Positions 48,679 to 57,068 of a stretch of 61,510 bases of DNA are shown here, piece after piece (positions within the stretch are counted from its first letter, which is position 1; each line of letters begins with the position of its first letter). The notes below the pieces were generated by a model that was not told the DNA's origin, did no database searches, and worked only from the letters and a program-made list of their open reading frames with translations. Source of the stretch: Clostridiales bacterium Firm_08 (lineage in GTDB: Bacteria; Bacillota; Clostridia; Oscillospirales; QAKW01); assembly GCA_001604045.1 (NCBI GenBank), contig LVAN01000004.1:1-61510 (forward strand), in the 5' to 3' direction. A program made the position numbers and the translations under genes.

Positions 48679-49587
48679 CTATTCTTCCTCCTCATCATCG
48701 GAGGGATCCTGTTCCTGTCCATCCTCCGTATCCGTAACGATCTCATATATTTTATCCGGCTTTGCCTTGCTCTTGCCCTCCAGCATTCCCGCGAGATCGT
48801 CGATCTCCTCCTCATCCAACACCCTGTAATACGCTTTTTTGCTGTCTGTGACGTCGATCCGCGCCTTTTCCACGGTACTGTTTTTATCCACCGCTTCCTT
48901 TGCCATCTGCAGTTTATCCAAAAGATCCTCGGTGTTGCCAAGCAGGATCTTGACCCGGTCGCCGTCATAATACAGCCGCAGGTTGTAGCGGTCGGTCAGA
49001 TCGATCGCGCCGATCTTGTCCGCGGGGAATACGGCAAGTACCGCGTCGATCACCTCTCCGAGATAACTCTCCGCCGCCTCCCCGAACGAAGCGGTGTATC
49101 CCGGCTTTGGTTCCTTCACGGTGTCACCGATCAGATACGCGACGCCGGACGGCAGTTTTTCAGTGACGGCAAGCACCTTCCGCTTGTCGCTGAGAAGCAC
49201 GTAACTGCCCGCCCTGCCCGCGACGAAACACGCCCTGCACTCGGTAACGTTCATACAAAGCGTCGTGGGGAGTTTACGGTAGATCTCCACACTTTCGATA
49301 TAAGGCAGACTGACGGCAAGCCTGTCCGCGATCTTGAATTTGTTGAGCCGAAAGAGGTTGTCCCCTTCTTTCAGTCCCGCCGCCCCTATGATCTGATCTT
49401 TTGTATAGGCGGTGTTGCCGGCGATCTCGAACGAGCGGATGTTGAAAAACACGGTCAGCGACAGTGTGATCAGTACCGCCACGCACAAAAAGATCAGCGC
49501 GGCATACACCTTTGCTCTTTTTTTCTTTTGTCTTTTTTGTTTGGAGGCGTAGTATCTGTCAACACTGCTCCCTTTGCGATCCGCCAT
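48679..49587 (-). CDS. ftsQ: FtsQ/DivIB-type division protein
   Basis: 302 residues. Short basic cytoplasmic tail (KQKRQKKKRAK), one membrane helix at about 27-50, then a POTRA domain (FNIRSFEIAGNTAYTKDQIIGAAGLKEGDNLF) and a beta domain. The C-terminal tail is acidic. It links the divisome and helps activate septal synthesis with FtsL/FtsB-type partners. The start codon overlaps the murA stop (TGATG). Confidence 0.92.
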   Translation of the reverse strand: MADRKGSSVDRYYASKQKRQKKKRAKVYAALIFLCVAVLITLSLTVFFNIRSFEIAGNTAYTKDQIIGAAGLKEGDNLFRLNKFKIADRLAVSLPYIESVEIYRKLPTTLCMNVTECRACFVAGRAGSYVLLSDKRKVLAVTEKLPSGVAYLIGDTVKEPKPGYTASFGEAAESYLGEVIDAVLAVFPADKIGAIDLTDRYNLRLYYDGDRVKILLGNTEDLLDKLQMAKEAVDKNSTVEKARIDVTDSKKAYYRVLDEEEIDDLAGMLEGKSKAKPDKIYEIVTDTEDGQEQDPSDDEEEE

Positions 49588-50846
49588 CAGTTTTCCCTTT
49601 CCGTTATATCCGCGCCGAGCGCGCTGAGCGTCCCGACAATATTTTCATATCCGCGCGCGATGTGACCGTCATCCTCGATCAGCGTCTCTCCTTCCGCGGC
49701 GAGCCCCGCGACGATCAGCGCCGCGCCCGCCCGCAGGTCCGTTGCACGCACCGCCGCGCCCCGCAGGCGATGAACGCCCGTGACCAGAGCGACGTTCCGC
49801 CGCACCGTCATATCAGCGCCCATTTTCAAAAGTTCATCCGTCAGCGCGAAGCGGTCGGAAAACACCGTCTCCCGCAGTGAACTGACGCCGTCGGCCACTG
49901 TGAGCAGCGCCATCGCGAGCGCCATATCGTCGGTCGGAAACCCGGGATAAGGCGCGGTGACGATCTCGGTCGGCAATATCCGATCCAGGGCTCTGCGCAC
50001 GCCGATCCCGTCTTCAGAGATCTCGAACGCCGCGCCCGTTTTTTCAAGCGCCCGCATGGCGGCGCGCAGATGCGCCGGATCGGCGCCCCGCACCATGATA
50101 TTTCCGTTTGTCGCCAGCGCCGCCGCGAAAAAGGTGAACGCCGCGATCCGATCGGGGATGATCCGCTTGCGGCATCCGTGCAGACGCTTTACGCCGAACA
50201 CCGTGATCCGGCCGCCGTCCGCGCGGACATGCCCGCCCATCCGGTTGATGAGATCGGCGAGATCCCCGATCTCCGGCTCCGCGGCGGCATTTTCAATGAC
50301 CGTTTTTCCCTCGGCAAGGCTTGCCGCCGTCATCATATTTTCAGTGGCGCCCACACTGGGGAACGGCAGCTCGATCGCCGCGCCCCGAAGCCCCCGCGGG
50401 CAGGCCGCCGTGATACGGTCGCCCTCCACGCGGACGTCAGCGCCCATCTTTTCAAGTCCTTTGATATGTATGTCCACCGGACGCGCGCCGAGCAAGCATC
50501 CGCCCGGCAGGAACATCTCCGCCCGACCGAAGCGGGCGAGCAGCGGCCCGAGGAACAAAATCGAGGAACGCATCCCCGCGCAATACTCCCGGCAGACCGA
50601 ACAGCGGCATATCCCCGACGGATCGACCGTCATAAGGCCGCCCTTTCGGGTCACGCCGCAGCCCAGCGATACAAGGATACGCTCTGTCAGCGACGTATCC
50701 TCCAAAACCGGACAGTTTTCAAAGCATACCTTGCCTTCCGTACAGAGCGCGCTCGCCGCCATCAGCGGCAGGGCGCTGTTTTTCGCTCCCTGCAATACGA
50801 CGCCGCCGGACAACGCGCGTCCGCCGCGTATCTCATATCGACGCAT
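49587..50846 (-). CDS. murA: UDP-N-acetylglucosamine 1-carboxyvinyltransferase
   Basis: 419 residues, typical MurA. It transfers enolpyruvate from PEP to UDP-GlcNAc, the first committed step of peptidoglycan synthesis. Active-site Lys in LQGAKNSALPLMAAS; catalytic Cys in LPGGCLLGARPVDIH, so it has the fosfomycin-sensitive Cys form rather than Asp. GGGGAG precedes the ATG. It lies 58 nt after murG and is coupled to ftsQ. Confidence 0.97.
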   Translation of the reverse strand: MRRYEIRGGRALSGGVVLQGAKNSALPLMAASALCTEGKVCFENCPVLEDTSLTERILVSLGCGVTRKGGLMTVDPSGICRCSVCREYCAGMRSSILFLGPLLARFGRAEMFLPGGCLLGARPVDIHIKGLEKMGADVRVEGDRITAACPRGLRGAAIELPFPSVGATENMMTAASLAEGKTVIENAAAEPEIGDLADLINRMGGHVRADGGRITVFGVKRLHGCRKRIIPDRIAAFTFFAAALATNGNIMVRGADPAHLRAAMRALEKTGAAFEISEDGIGVRRALDRILPTEIVTAPYPGFPTDDMALAMALLTVADGVSSLRETVFSDRFALTDELLKMGADMTVRRNVALVTGVHRLRGAAVRATDLRAGAALIVAGLAAEGETLIEDDGHIARGYENIVGTLSALGADITEREN

Positions 50847-50904
50847 CCGGATCTCCCCGTTTCATAAGAATGTATTCCATCTTATGACGGGCGATCCCCT
50901 CACG

Positions 50905-52017
50905 TTACTTCAAAATATCTTTCATGGACTCCCAAATCGTCTTTGCCGCGTCGGGAAGTCCCATCGCGGCGGAAGCCGCGCGGATGGACCGCAATCGCTT
51001 AGGATCCCGTTTCAGCGCGAGGATGGTCCCGTAAAGTTTCTCCTCCGTCAGATCCTTTTCCTCGATCACAACGGCGGCGCCCTGTTTTGCCAGTGACATC
51101 GCGTTGTGATACTGGTGATTGTGCGTCACGTTGGGAGACGGGATCAGCACGGCGGCTTTGCCCTGCGCCGTGATCTCTCCCAGCGTGATCGCGCCGGCGC
51201 GGCAGATCATTACATCCGCCGCCGCGATCTGACGCGGCATATCGTAAATGTAATCATTGACCCGGATACTGTCCGGAAGGGCGGAGATCTCCACGCCCTT
51301 TGCTTTCAGCGCCCCCGGCATGGTCTCCACACCGAGTTTGCCCATCGCGTGGCACTGCGCGAAATCCCGCCGACGGTAATTTTCCGCGATCACGCCGGTC
51401 ATCACGCGATTGAGCGCCGCGGCGCCAAGGCTCCCGCCGAAGGATAAAACGTAAAAATCATCATTGCCCAGCCCAAGTTCCCGCCGGGCGGTCTCCCTGT
51501 CCGCGCTCGAAAATTCCGCGCGCAGCGGATTGCCTGTCAAAACGAGATTTGTCTTTTTCTTAAAATAGGCGCGGCTGTCCTCAAAACTGATGAACACCCG
51601 CCGGACCCGCCCCGCGAGCATCCGGGACGTCACGCCCGGATAAGCGTTCTGCTCATGGATGCAGGTGTGGATCCCCAGTTTCGCCGCGGCGTATACCACG
51701 GGTCCGCTCACATATCCGCCCGTCCCCACAACGATGTCCGGCTGAAAGTCCCGCAGGATCTTTTTGCAGTCCTTCACCGCCCGGATGAACAGGCGTACCG
51801 TCGTGAAGTTATTATATAGTTTCCGCCGGTCAAGTCCCCTGATCTTTATATATTTGATGGGAAATCCGGCGCGGGTGACCAGTGTGTCCTCCATCGCCCC
51901 GCGGTTGCCGACGAACAGGATCTCAGAGTCCGGTTCTTTTTCCTTTACGATCTGGGCGATCGCGAGCGCGGGATTGATATGACCCGCCGTTCCGCCGCCT
52001 GCCAGCACGATCTTCAC
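50905..52017 (-). CDS. murG: UDP-GlcNAc--lipid I N-acetylglucosaminyltransferase
   Basis: 370 residues. GT-B enzyme converting lipid I to lipid II at the inner membrane face. Motifs: LAGGGTAGHINPALAIA, EQNAYPGVTSRMLA, LSFGGSLGAAALN, CRAGAITLGEITAQGKAAVLIPSPN. The start overlaps the ftsW stop by 4 nt. Confidence 0.98.
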   Translation of the reverse strand: MKIVLAGGGTAGHINPALAIAQIVKEKEPDSEILFVGNRGAMEDTLVTRAGFPIKYIKIRGLDRRKLYNNFTTVRLFIRAVKDCKKILRDFQPDIVVGTGGYVSGPVVYAAAKLGIHTCIHEQNAYPGVTSRMLAGRVRRVFISFEDSRAYFKKKTNLVLTGNPLRAEFSSADRETARRELGLGNDDFYVLSFGGSLGAAALNRVMTGVIAENYRRRDFAQCHAMGKLGVETMPGALKAKGVEISALPDSIRVNDYIYDMPRQIAAADVMICRAGAITLGEITAQGKAAVLIPSPNVTHNHQYHNAMSLAKQGAAVVIEEKDLTEEKLYGTILALKRDPKRLRSIRAASAAMGLPDAAKTIWESMKDILK

Positions 52018-53189
52018 TCGCCTTCCCCCTCCAACGCGTTATTGCGGGACACCGAAAGCACGATGCCCATCTCCGCCATCAACACCAGCAGAGCCGTGCC
52101 GCCGTAACTGAAAAACGGAAGTCCGATGCCGGTGCTGGGAAAAACCTGACTCACGACGCCGATGTTGAGGATCGTCTGCAGCGCCACGTGGGAGATGATG
52201 CCCACAGTCAACATCGAGGAAAACTTATCTTTCGCGCGGAACGCGATGGTAAATCCGCGCCAGATCAGAAGCGCGAACAGCAGGATGACGACGAGCGCGC
52301 CGATGAACCCGAGTTCCTCACAGACGATGGAAAAAATATAGTCGTTTTGCGGTTCGGGGATATACAGATGCTTTTGGCGGGACTGTCCAAGCCCCAATCC
52401 CAGCAGTCCGCCCGAACTGATGGCATACAGCGATTGCAGGATCTGAAAGCCCTTGGACTGCGGATCCGCCTCGGGATGCAGCCATGCTTCCAGCCGGCGG
52501 GTGGCGTAATCGGTGAAAAAGACGAATATACCGATACCGCCCGCGCCAACGCCCGCGAAGCCGAGCATCGTTTTGATACTTGTACCGCCGACAAACAGCA
52601 TCGTGACGCCGACGCCGAAAATCAAGATCGCGCCGGAAAAGTGCGTTTCCACAGCCACCAGGCCGACGAATGCCGCCAGAACGGCGAGCGCCGGCATGAG
52701 GCCCTCGCGGAATTTTTTCATTTTACCGTAATTGGTCGAGATATAAGAGGCGAGGAATACGATCACCGCGAACTTCGCGACCTCGGACGGCTGAAAGCGG
52801 ATGGGTCCCGCGCCCAGCCACCGCCGCGCCCCGTTGACGGTGATCCCGACGTGCGGGATCAGCACGATAATGACCAGAATAAACGCGACGATCAGGATCA
52901 GATGCACTTTTTTCCGGAACCACCGATAGTCGAAAAAAGCGAAAAAGAACATCGCGGCAATGCCCGCGACCGCCCAGATCGCCTGACGCTTGATGAAGTA
53001 AAAACTGTCTCCGTGATTATAATACGCGCTGACGTAACTTGCCGAGCAGACCATCACGAGCCCGAACCCCAGCAAACACAAAACAAGGATCAAAAACGGC
53101 ATATCGATACCGCCTCTGCCGTTTTTTTTGCGTACAGGGGCGGTACTTGCGTCGGTTTTCTGTTTCGTTTTTTTCCTGCCAAATGCCAT
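52014..53189 (-). CDS. ftsW: FtsW, SEDS-family septal peptidoglycan polymerase
   Basis: 391 residues, about 10 membrane helices after a Lys-rich tail. Motifs: GARRWLGAGPIRFQPSEVAKF, METHFSGAILIF-like VETHFSGAILIFG, IGLPFFSYGGTALLVLM. With the class B PBP of the cluster it should make septal peptidoglycan. It directly follows mraY (16-nt gap), where many relatives have murD. Confidence 0.95.
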   Translation of the reverse strand: MAFGRKKTKQKTDASTAPVRKKNGRGGIDMPFLILVLCLLGFGLVMVCSASYVSAYYNHGDSFYFIKRQAIWAVAGIAAMFFFAFFDYRWFRKKVHLILIVAFILVIIVLIPHVGITVNGARRWLGAGPIRFQPSEVAKFAVIVFLASYISTNYGKMKKFREGLMPALAVLAAFVGLVAVETHFSGAILIFGVGVTMLFVGGTSIKTMLGFAGVGAGGIGIFVFFTDYATRRLEAWLHPEADPQSKGFQILQSLYAISSGGLLGLGLGQSRQKHLYIPEPQNDYIFSIVCEELGFIGALVVILLFALLIWRGFTIAFRAKDKFSSMLTVGIISHVALQTILNIGVVSQVFPSTGIGLPFFSYGGTALLVLMAEMGIVLSVSRNNALEGEGE

Positions 53190-53205
53190 CGCGGATTATC
53201 CTCTT

Positions 53206-54225
53206 TTACAAAATAATGTACCCGTTGCCGTAGAAAAGTACCGCGGCGACCGATAAGATCGCGCCGAGCAGCGAGATGACCGTCATCGTGATGACGATGC
53301 GCACCTCGCTTTTGCCGCCCATCTCCATATGGTGATGGATCGGCGCCATACGGAACAGCCGTTTGCCGTGCGTCAGTTTGAAATAACCGACCTGCAGGAT
53401 AACGCTGACTCCCTCAATGAGGTATACGATCCCCGCGATCAGAAGCAGAAACGGCATATCGAAGGAGAACGCGAGCGCCACGACGCAGCCGCCGAGAAAC
53501 AGCGAACCCGTGTCCCCCATAAACACCTTCGCGGGATAAAAATTATAGATCAGAAACGCGAGAAGTCCCCCGATGACCGCGGAGGAAAAGATCGCCATAC
53601 CCTGACAGGACGTGCTTTGCGTATGCAGCAGCACGGCGATCACGGTAAAGGCGAGCGCGTAAGGAACGGTGACGCACGTGACAAGTCCATCCAGTCCATC
53701 CGTCAGATTGACGGAATTGACGAAAAAGAAGGAAAGCGGAAGCATCACCACAAAATAGAATATCCAAAGCGGCAGTCTGTAATTCACGAACGGGATAAAT
53801 ACGCTGTCCTGAATGTAATCCATCGCGTACATCGCGCCAAGGTACAGCGCGATAACGATCATAAGCAGCAGCGTCTTTTGGCGGACGCTGAGCCCTTTAT
53901 TGCGCGCCTTGAAGATCTTGACGCTGTCATCGACCATTCCGATCATACCGCACAGCGTCGCGAAAACGACGGCAAACAGCATTCTGAAGTCGCCACGCAC
54001 CATATCCGCCGCGCCCAGCGTCAACCAAACGACGAGCATCGGGATCATAAACATGATGCCGCCCATCGTGGGCGTGCCCGCCTTGGTCTCATGCCATTTG
54101 GGTCCGATCTCCAATATGTGCTGGGAGGCGTGCCGCCTGCGCAGTGCCGCCAGCACCCACGGCGCGATCAGCAGCGTCAGCGCGAAGGTCAGTACGAGAG
54201 CGATCAGCAATTTTGTGATGTTCAC
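53206..54225 (-). CDS. mraY: Phospho-MurNAc-pentapeptide transferase
   Basis: 339 residues with 10 membrane helices. It makes lipid I from UDP-MurNAc-pentapeptide and undecaprenyl phosphate. Motifs: GTPTMGGIMF, MIGMVDDSVKIFKARNKGL (catalytic Asp pair), VNLTDGLDGL, KVFMGDTGSLFLGG, and the MAPIHHHMEMGG histidine loop. The start overlaps the murF stop. Confidence 0.98.
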   Translation of the reverse strand: MNITKLLIALVLTFALTLLIAPWVLAALRRRHASQHILEIGPKWHETKAGTPTMGGIMFMIPMLVVWLTLGAADMVRGDFRMLFAVVFATLCGMIGMVDDSVKIFKARNKGLSVRQKTLLLMIVIALYLGAMYAMDYIQDSVFIPFVNYRLPLWIFYFVVMLPLSFFFVNSVNLTDGLDGLVTCVTVPYALAFTVIAVLLHTQSTSCQGMAIFSSAVIGGLLAFLIYNFYPAKVFMGDTGSLFLGGCVVALAFSFDMPFLLLIAGIVYLIEGVSVILQVGYFKLTHGKRLFRMAPIHHHMEMGGKSEVRIVITMTVISLLGAILSVAAVLFYGNGYIIL

Positions 54226-55568
54226 CGTTCATTCCACCTTTTTTTAAAGTCACTCAGAAGTTTGTCGCACGCCATGGCGTGCGATCCTTTAAAGAGGATC
54301 ATATCATTTTCACGGGCCACTTCCGTGAGCGCCCGCAAAGCGCCCTTTTGATCGGGCGACCAGCGTCCGCCGCCGAAGCCCCGCGCGGTGTTTTCGGACA
54401 AAGGACCGTAACAGATGATCTCGTCCACGCCGGCGGCGCGGCAGTATTCACCGATCCCGAAGTGCAGATCCGGCGCCTGTCCGCCGAGTTCCAGCATATC
54501 CGCCAGCACCGCGATCTTGCGGTTGGGATACTGTTTCATCAGATCCAGCGAGGCGCGCACCGCCTCGGGAGAGGCGTTATAGGTATCGTCAAAATACAGG
54601 ATGCCGTTCTCAAAATAAATATTCTGCCGCAGTCCTCCGTCAGAAAACGACGCGAGCCGCGCCAGGATGATGTCGGGATCCTCCCCGACGGTATAGGCGA
54701 CAGCGAAGGCCGCCAGGCTGTTATAAACGTTATGCCGTCCCGCGACCGGAAGATAGACCGGGAAGTCCCTTCCGTCACAGGAAAGCGTATAATGTGTTCC
54801 CGTCTGATCCATCCGGATCTCCGCGGCGGCAAAGTCCGCGGGGGTGTCAATACCGAAGTACAGCGGGCGGATCCCGTGATCCCGCGCGTATCCCCGCAGC
54901 AGCGGCTCATCGCCGTTCAGGATCATCACGCCGCCCGGCGCGATATGATCCGCAAGTTCCATTTTCGCCTTGCAGATGTTCTCGCGGGAACCAAGCAACT
55001 CCATATGCACCGTGCCGATATTGGTCACGACCCCGATATCGGGGCGCACACGGCTCGCGAGATACTCGATCTGTCCGAAGCCGCGCATCCCCATCTCAAA
55101 GACCGCCATATCATGCTCTTCCGTCACCGAAAAAGCCGTCAGCGGCATACCCAGTTCATTGTTGCGGTTGGCGAGCGTTTTTTGGGTGCGGAACGCGCCC
55201 TCCAACACATAGGAGACCATCTCTTTGGTCGTCGTCTTGCCGACGCTGCCGGTGATCGCGATCTTTTTCGCGCGGAGTTTTGAAAGATGCAGCGCCGCGA
55301 TATCTCCGAGTGCTTCCAGCACATCGCCGCATACCAGACAGGCGTGGCGGGTATTCATTGGCCGTGACGCCAAAAACGCGATGCTGTCGATCTTTTCATC
55401 CAGTGCCGGGATAAAATCGTGTCCGTCCGCTCTCTCCCCCGTCAGCGCGGCGAAAAGCGTGTTCTCGCCCGCCTCTCTGGAGTCGGTGACGATGTTCCGG
55501 ATCCCGGTATTCTCCGCGGGGCGTTTCAGACCGAGCGCGTCCGCGATGTCAAAAACATTCAGTCTCAT
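54222..55568 (-). CDS. murF: UDP-MurNAc-tripeptide--D-alanyl-D-alanine ligase
   Basis: 448 residues. ATP-dependent Mur ligase adding D-Ala-D-Ala. P-loop IAITGSVGKTTTKEMVSYVL, LANRNNELGMPLTAF, and DDTYNASPEAVRASLDLM in the central and C-terminal domains. The start overlaps the murE stop by 4 nt. Confidence 0.98.
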   Translation of the reverse strand: MRLNVFDIADALGLKRPAENTGIRNIVTDSREAGENTLFAALTGERADGHDFIPALDEKIDSIAFLASRPMNTRHACLVCGDVLEALGDIAALHLSKLRAKKIAITGSVGKTTTKEMVSYVLEGAFRTQKTLANRNNELGMPLTAFSVTEEHDMAVFEMGMRGFGQIEYLASRVRPDIGVVTNIGTVHMELLGSRENICKAKMELADHIAPGGVMILNGDEPLLRGYARDHGIRPLYFGIDTPADFAAAEIRMDQTGTHYTLSCDGRDFPVYLPVAGRHNVYNSLAAFAVAYTVGEDPDIILARLASFSDGGLRQNIYFENGILYFDDTYNASPEAVRASLDLMKQYPNRKIAVLADMLELGGQAPDLHFGIGEYCRAAGVDEIICYGPLSENTARGFGGGRWSPDQKGALRALTEVARENDMILFKGSHAMACDKLLSDFKKRWNER

Positions 55569-57031
55569 TGACCTTTTCCCTTGATATCCGCCAGGATATC
55601 CCGCACGATCTTTTCCTCATCGAAATCTATCTTGCCGTCCGCCAGCACCTGGTATTTTTCGTGTCCCTTGCCGGCAAGCAGTATGATATCGTCTTTTTCG
55701 GCGTTGCGGATCGCCCATTCGATCGCCTCGCGGCGGTTTTCGATGACTTTATAAGGCTTTTTGAGCCCTTCCATTCCCGGCAGGATATCGTTTATGATAG
55801 CCGACGGATCCTCCGTGCGGGGATTGTCGGACGTCACAATGACAAAGTCGGACAGGGAGAGCGCGATCTTCCCCATTTCAGGACGTTTTGTCCTGTCGCG
55901 GTCACCGCCGCAGCCAAACAGCGTGACGACTCTTCCTTTGGCGTAACCGCCGATGGTCATCAGAATGTTTTTCAGCGCGTCCGGCGTATGCGCGTAGTCG
56001 ATCATCACCGTGAAATCCTCGTCCTGCGTCACGATCTGCGCTCTGCCGTCAGGGCTTTCCAGCGCGTTCAGGCGGCTCACGACCTCCTCGAACGTAAATC
56101 CCGCGGCGCAAAGCGCGCTGATTGCCGCCGTTACGTTGTACACTGTGAAAAGTCCGGGCGTGCCGACCTTGATACGGCTGATCCTGCCCGGCAAAACAAG
56201 AATAAAATCCACTCCGTCCGCTCGCAGGCGGATATCCCGTGCCACGACGTCCGCGTCGTCCACCCTGGCGGAGTAGGTCATATAGCGCACACCGGGAAGC
56301 CCGTCTTTCGCGAATTCCGCGCCCGCCTCATCGTCAATGTTCAAGACACAGCAGCGGCTCTGCCAAAAGAGTTTGTGCTTTGCCTCTTTATAATTTTCAA
56401 GGGTGCCGTGCAGATCGAGATGATCCTGCGTAAGGTTGGAAAAAATACCAACGTCAAAGGTGAGACCGCACACCCTGTACTGCGCCAGCGCGTGGGAGGA
56501 GATCTCCATCACGACGTATTCCACGCCCGCCGCGCGCATTTTATCAAAGATCTCAAAAAGCTGGCAGGGTTCCGGCGTCGTAAAGGAACTTTCCAGTTCC
56601 TCATCTCCGATCATATTGCGGACCGTACCGAGCAGGCCCGTCTTTTTCCCCATCGCGTCGAGCAACGATTTGATATAAAAAGTGGTGCTGGTCTTGCCGT
56701 TTGTCCCTGTGATACCGATAAGTTTGAAGGTCCTTTCGGGGTGGCGGTAGAAATTGGCGCACACATAAAACATCGCGATGCGCGCGTTATCCACCAGGAT
56801 ATGCGGCAACGGAGCGTTCGTCATCCGTTCGCCGACGATGACGGCGGCGCCGTTCTCCGCCGCTTTTTCCGCGAACGCGTGCCCATCCATCCGCTCGCCG
56901 GGGATACAAAAAAACATACTGCCCGGCCGCACTTTGCGCGAATCGAAGTCGATGTGACAGATCTCGATATCCGCCGCGCTCTCCGCGGACAGCGTCGCCT
57001 GTACTCCTTCCAATAGATCTTTAACCTTCAT
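55565..57031 (-). CDS. murE: UDP-MurNAc-L-Ala-D-Glu ligase (meso-diaminopimelate-adding)
   Basis: 488 residues. P-loop IGITGTNGKTSTTFYIKSLL; MIDYAHTPDALKNIL; and VIVTSDNPRTEDP, where DNPR is the signature of enzymes that add meso-DAP rather than lysine. This implies a DAP-type peptidoglycan. The ribosome binding site AGAGGT is in one copy of an 18-bp tandem duplication before the ATG. Confidence 0.97.
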   Translation of the reverse strand: MKVKDLLEGVQATLSAESAADIEICHIDFDSRKVRPGSMFFCIPGERMDGHAFAEKAAENGAAVIVGERMTNAPLPHILVDNARIAMFYVCANFYRHPERTFKLIGITGTNGKTSTTFYIKSLLDAMGKKTGLLGTVRNMIGDEELESSFTTPEPCQLFEIFDKMRAAGVEYVVMEISSHALAQYRVCGLTFDVGIFSNLTQDHLDLHGTLENYKEAKHKLFWQSRCCVLNIDDEAGAEFAKDGLPGVRYMTYSARVDDADVVARDIRLRADGVDFILVLPGRISRIKVGTPGLFTVYNVTAAISALCAAGFTFEEVVSRLNALESPDGRAQIVTQDEDFTVMIDYAHTPDALKNILMTIGGYAKGRVVTLFGCGGDRDRTKRPEMGKIALSLSDFVIVTSDNPRTEDPSAIINDILPGMEGLKKPYKVIENRREAIEWAIRNAEKDDIILLAGKGHEKYQVLADGKIDFDEEKIVRDILADIKGKGQ

Positions 57032-57032
57032 T

Positions 57033-57068
57033 TTAATACCTCTAATCTGCTTAATACCTCTAATCCGC
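57033..57068 (-). repeat. 18-bp tandem duplication between the PBP stop codon and the murE start
   Basis: Two adjacent 18-bp units (57033-57050 and 57051-57068) match at 17 of 18 positions. One carries the PBP stop codon TAG, the other the murE ribosome binding site AGAGGT. It appears to be a recent slippage or duplication. Confidence 0.85.
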
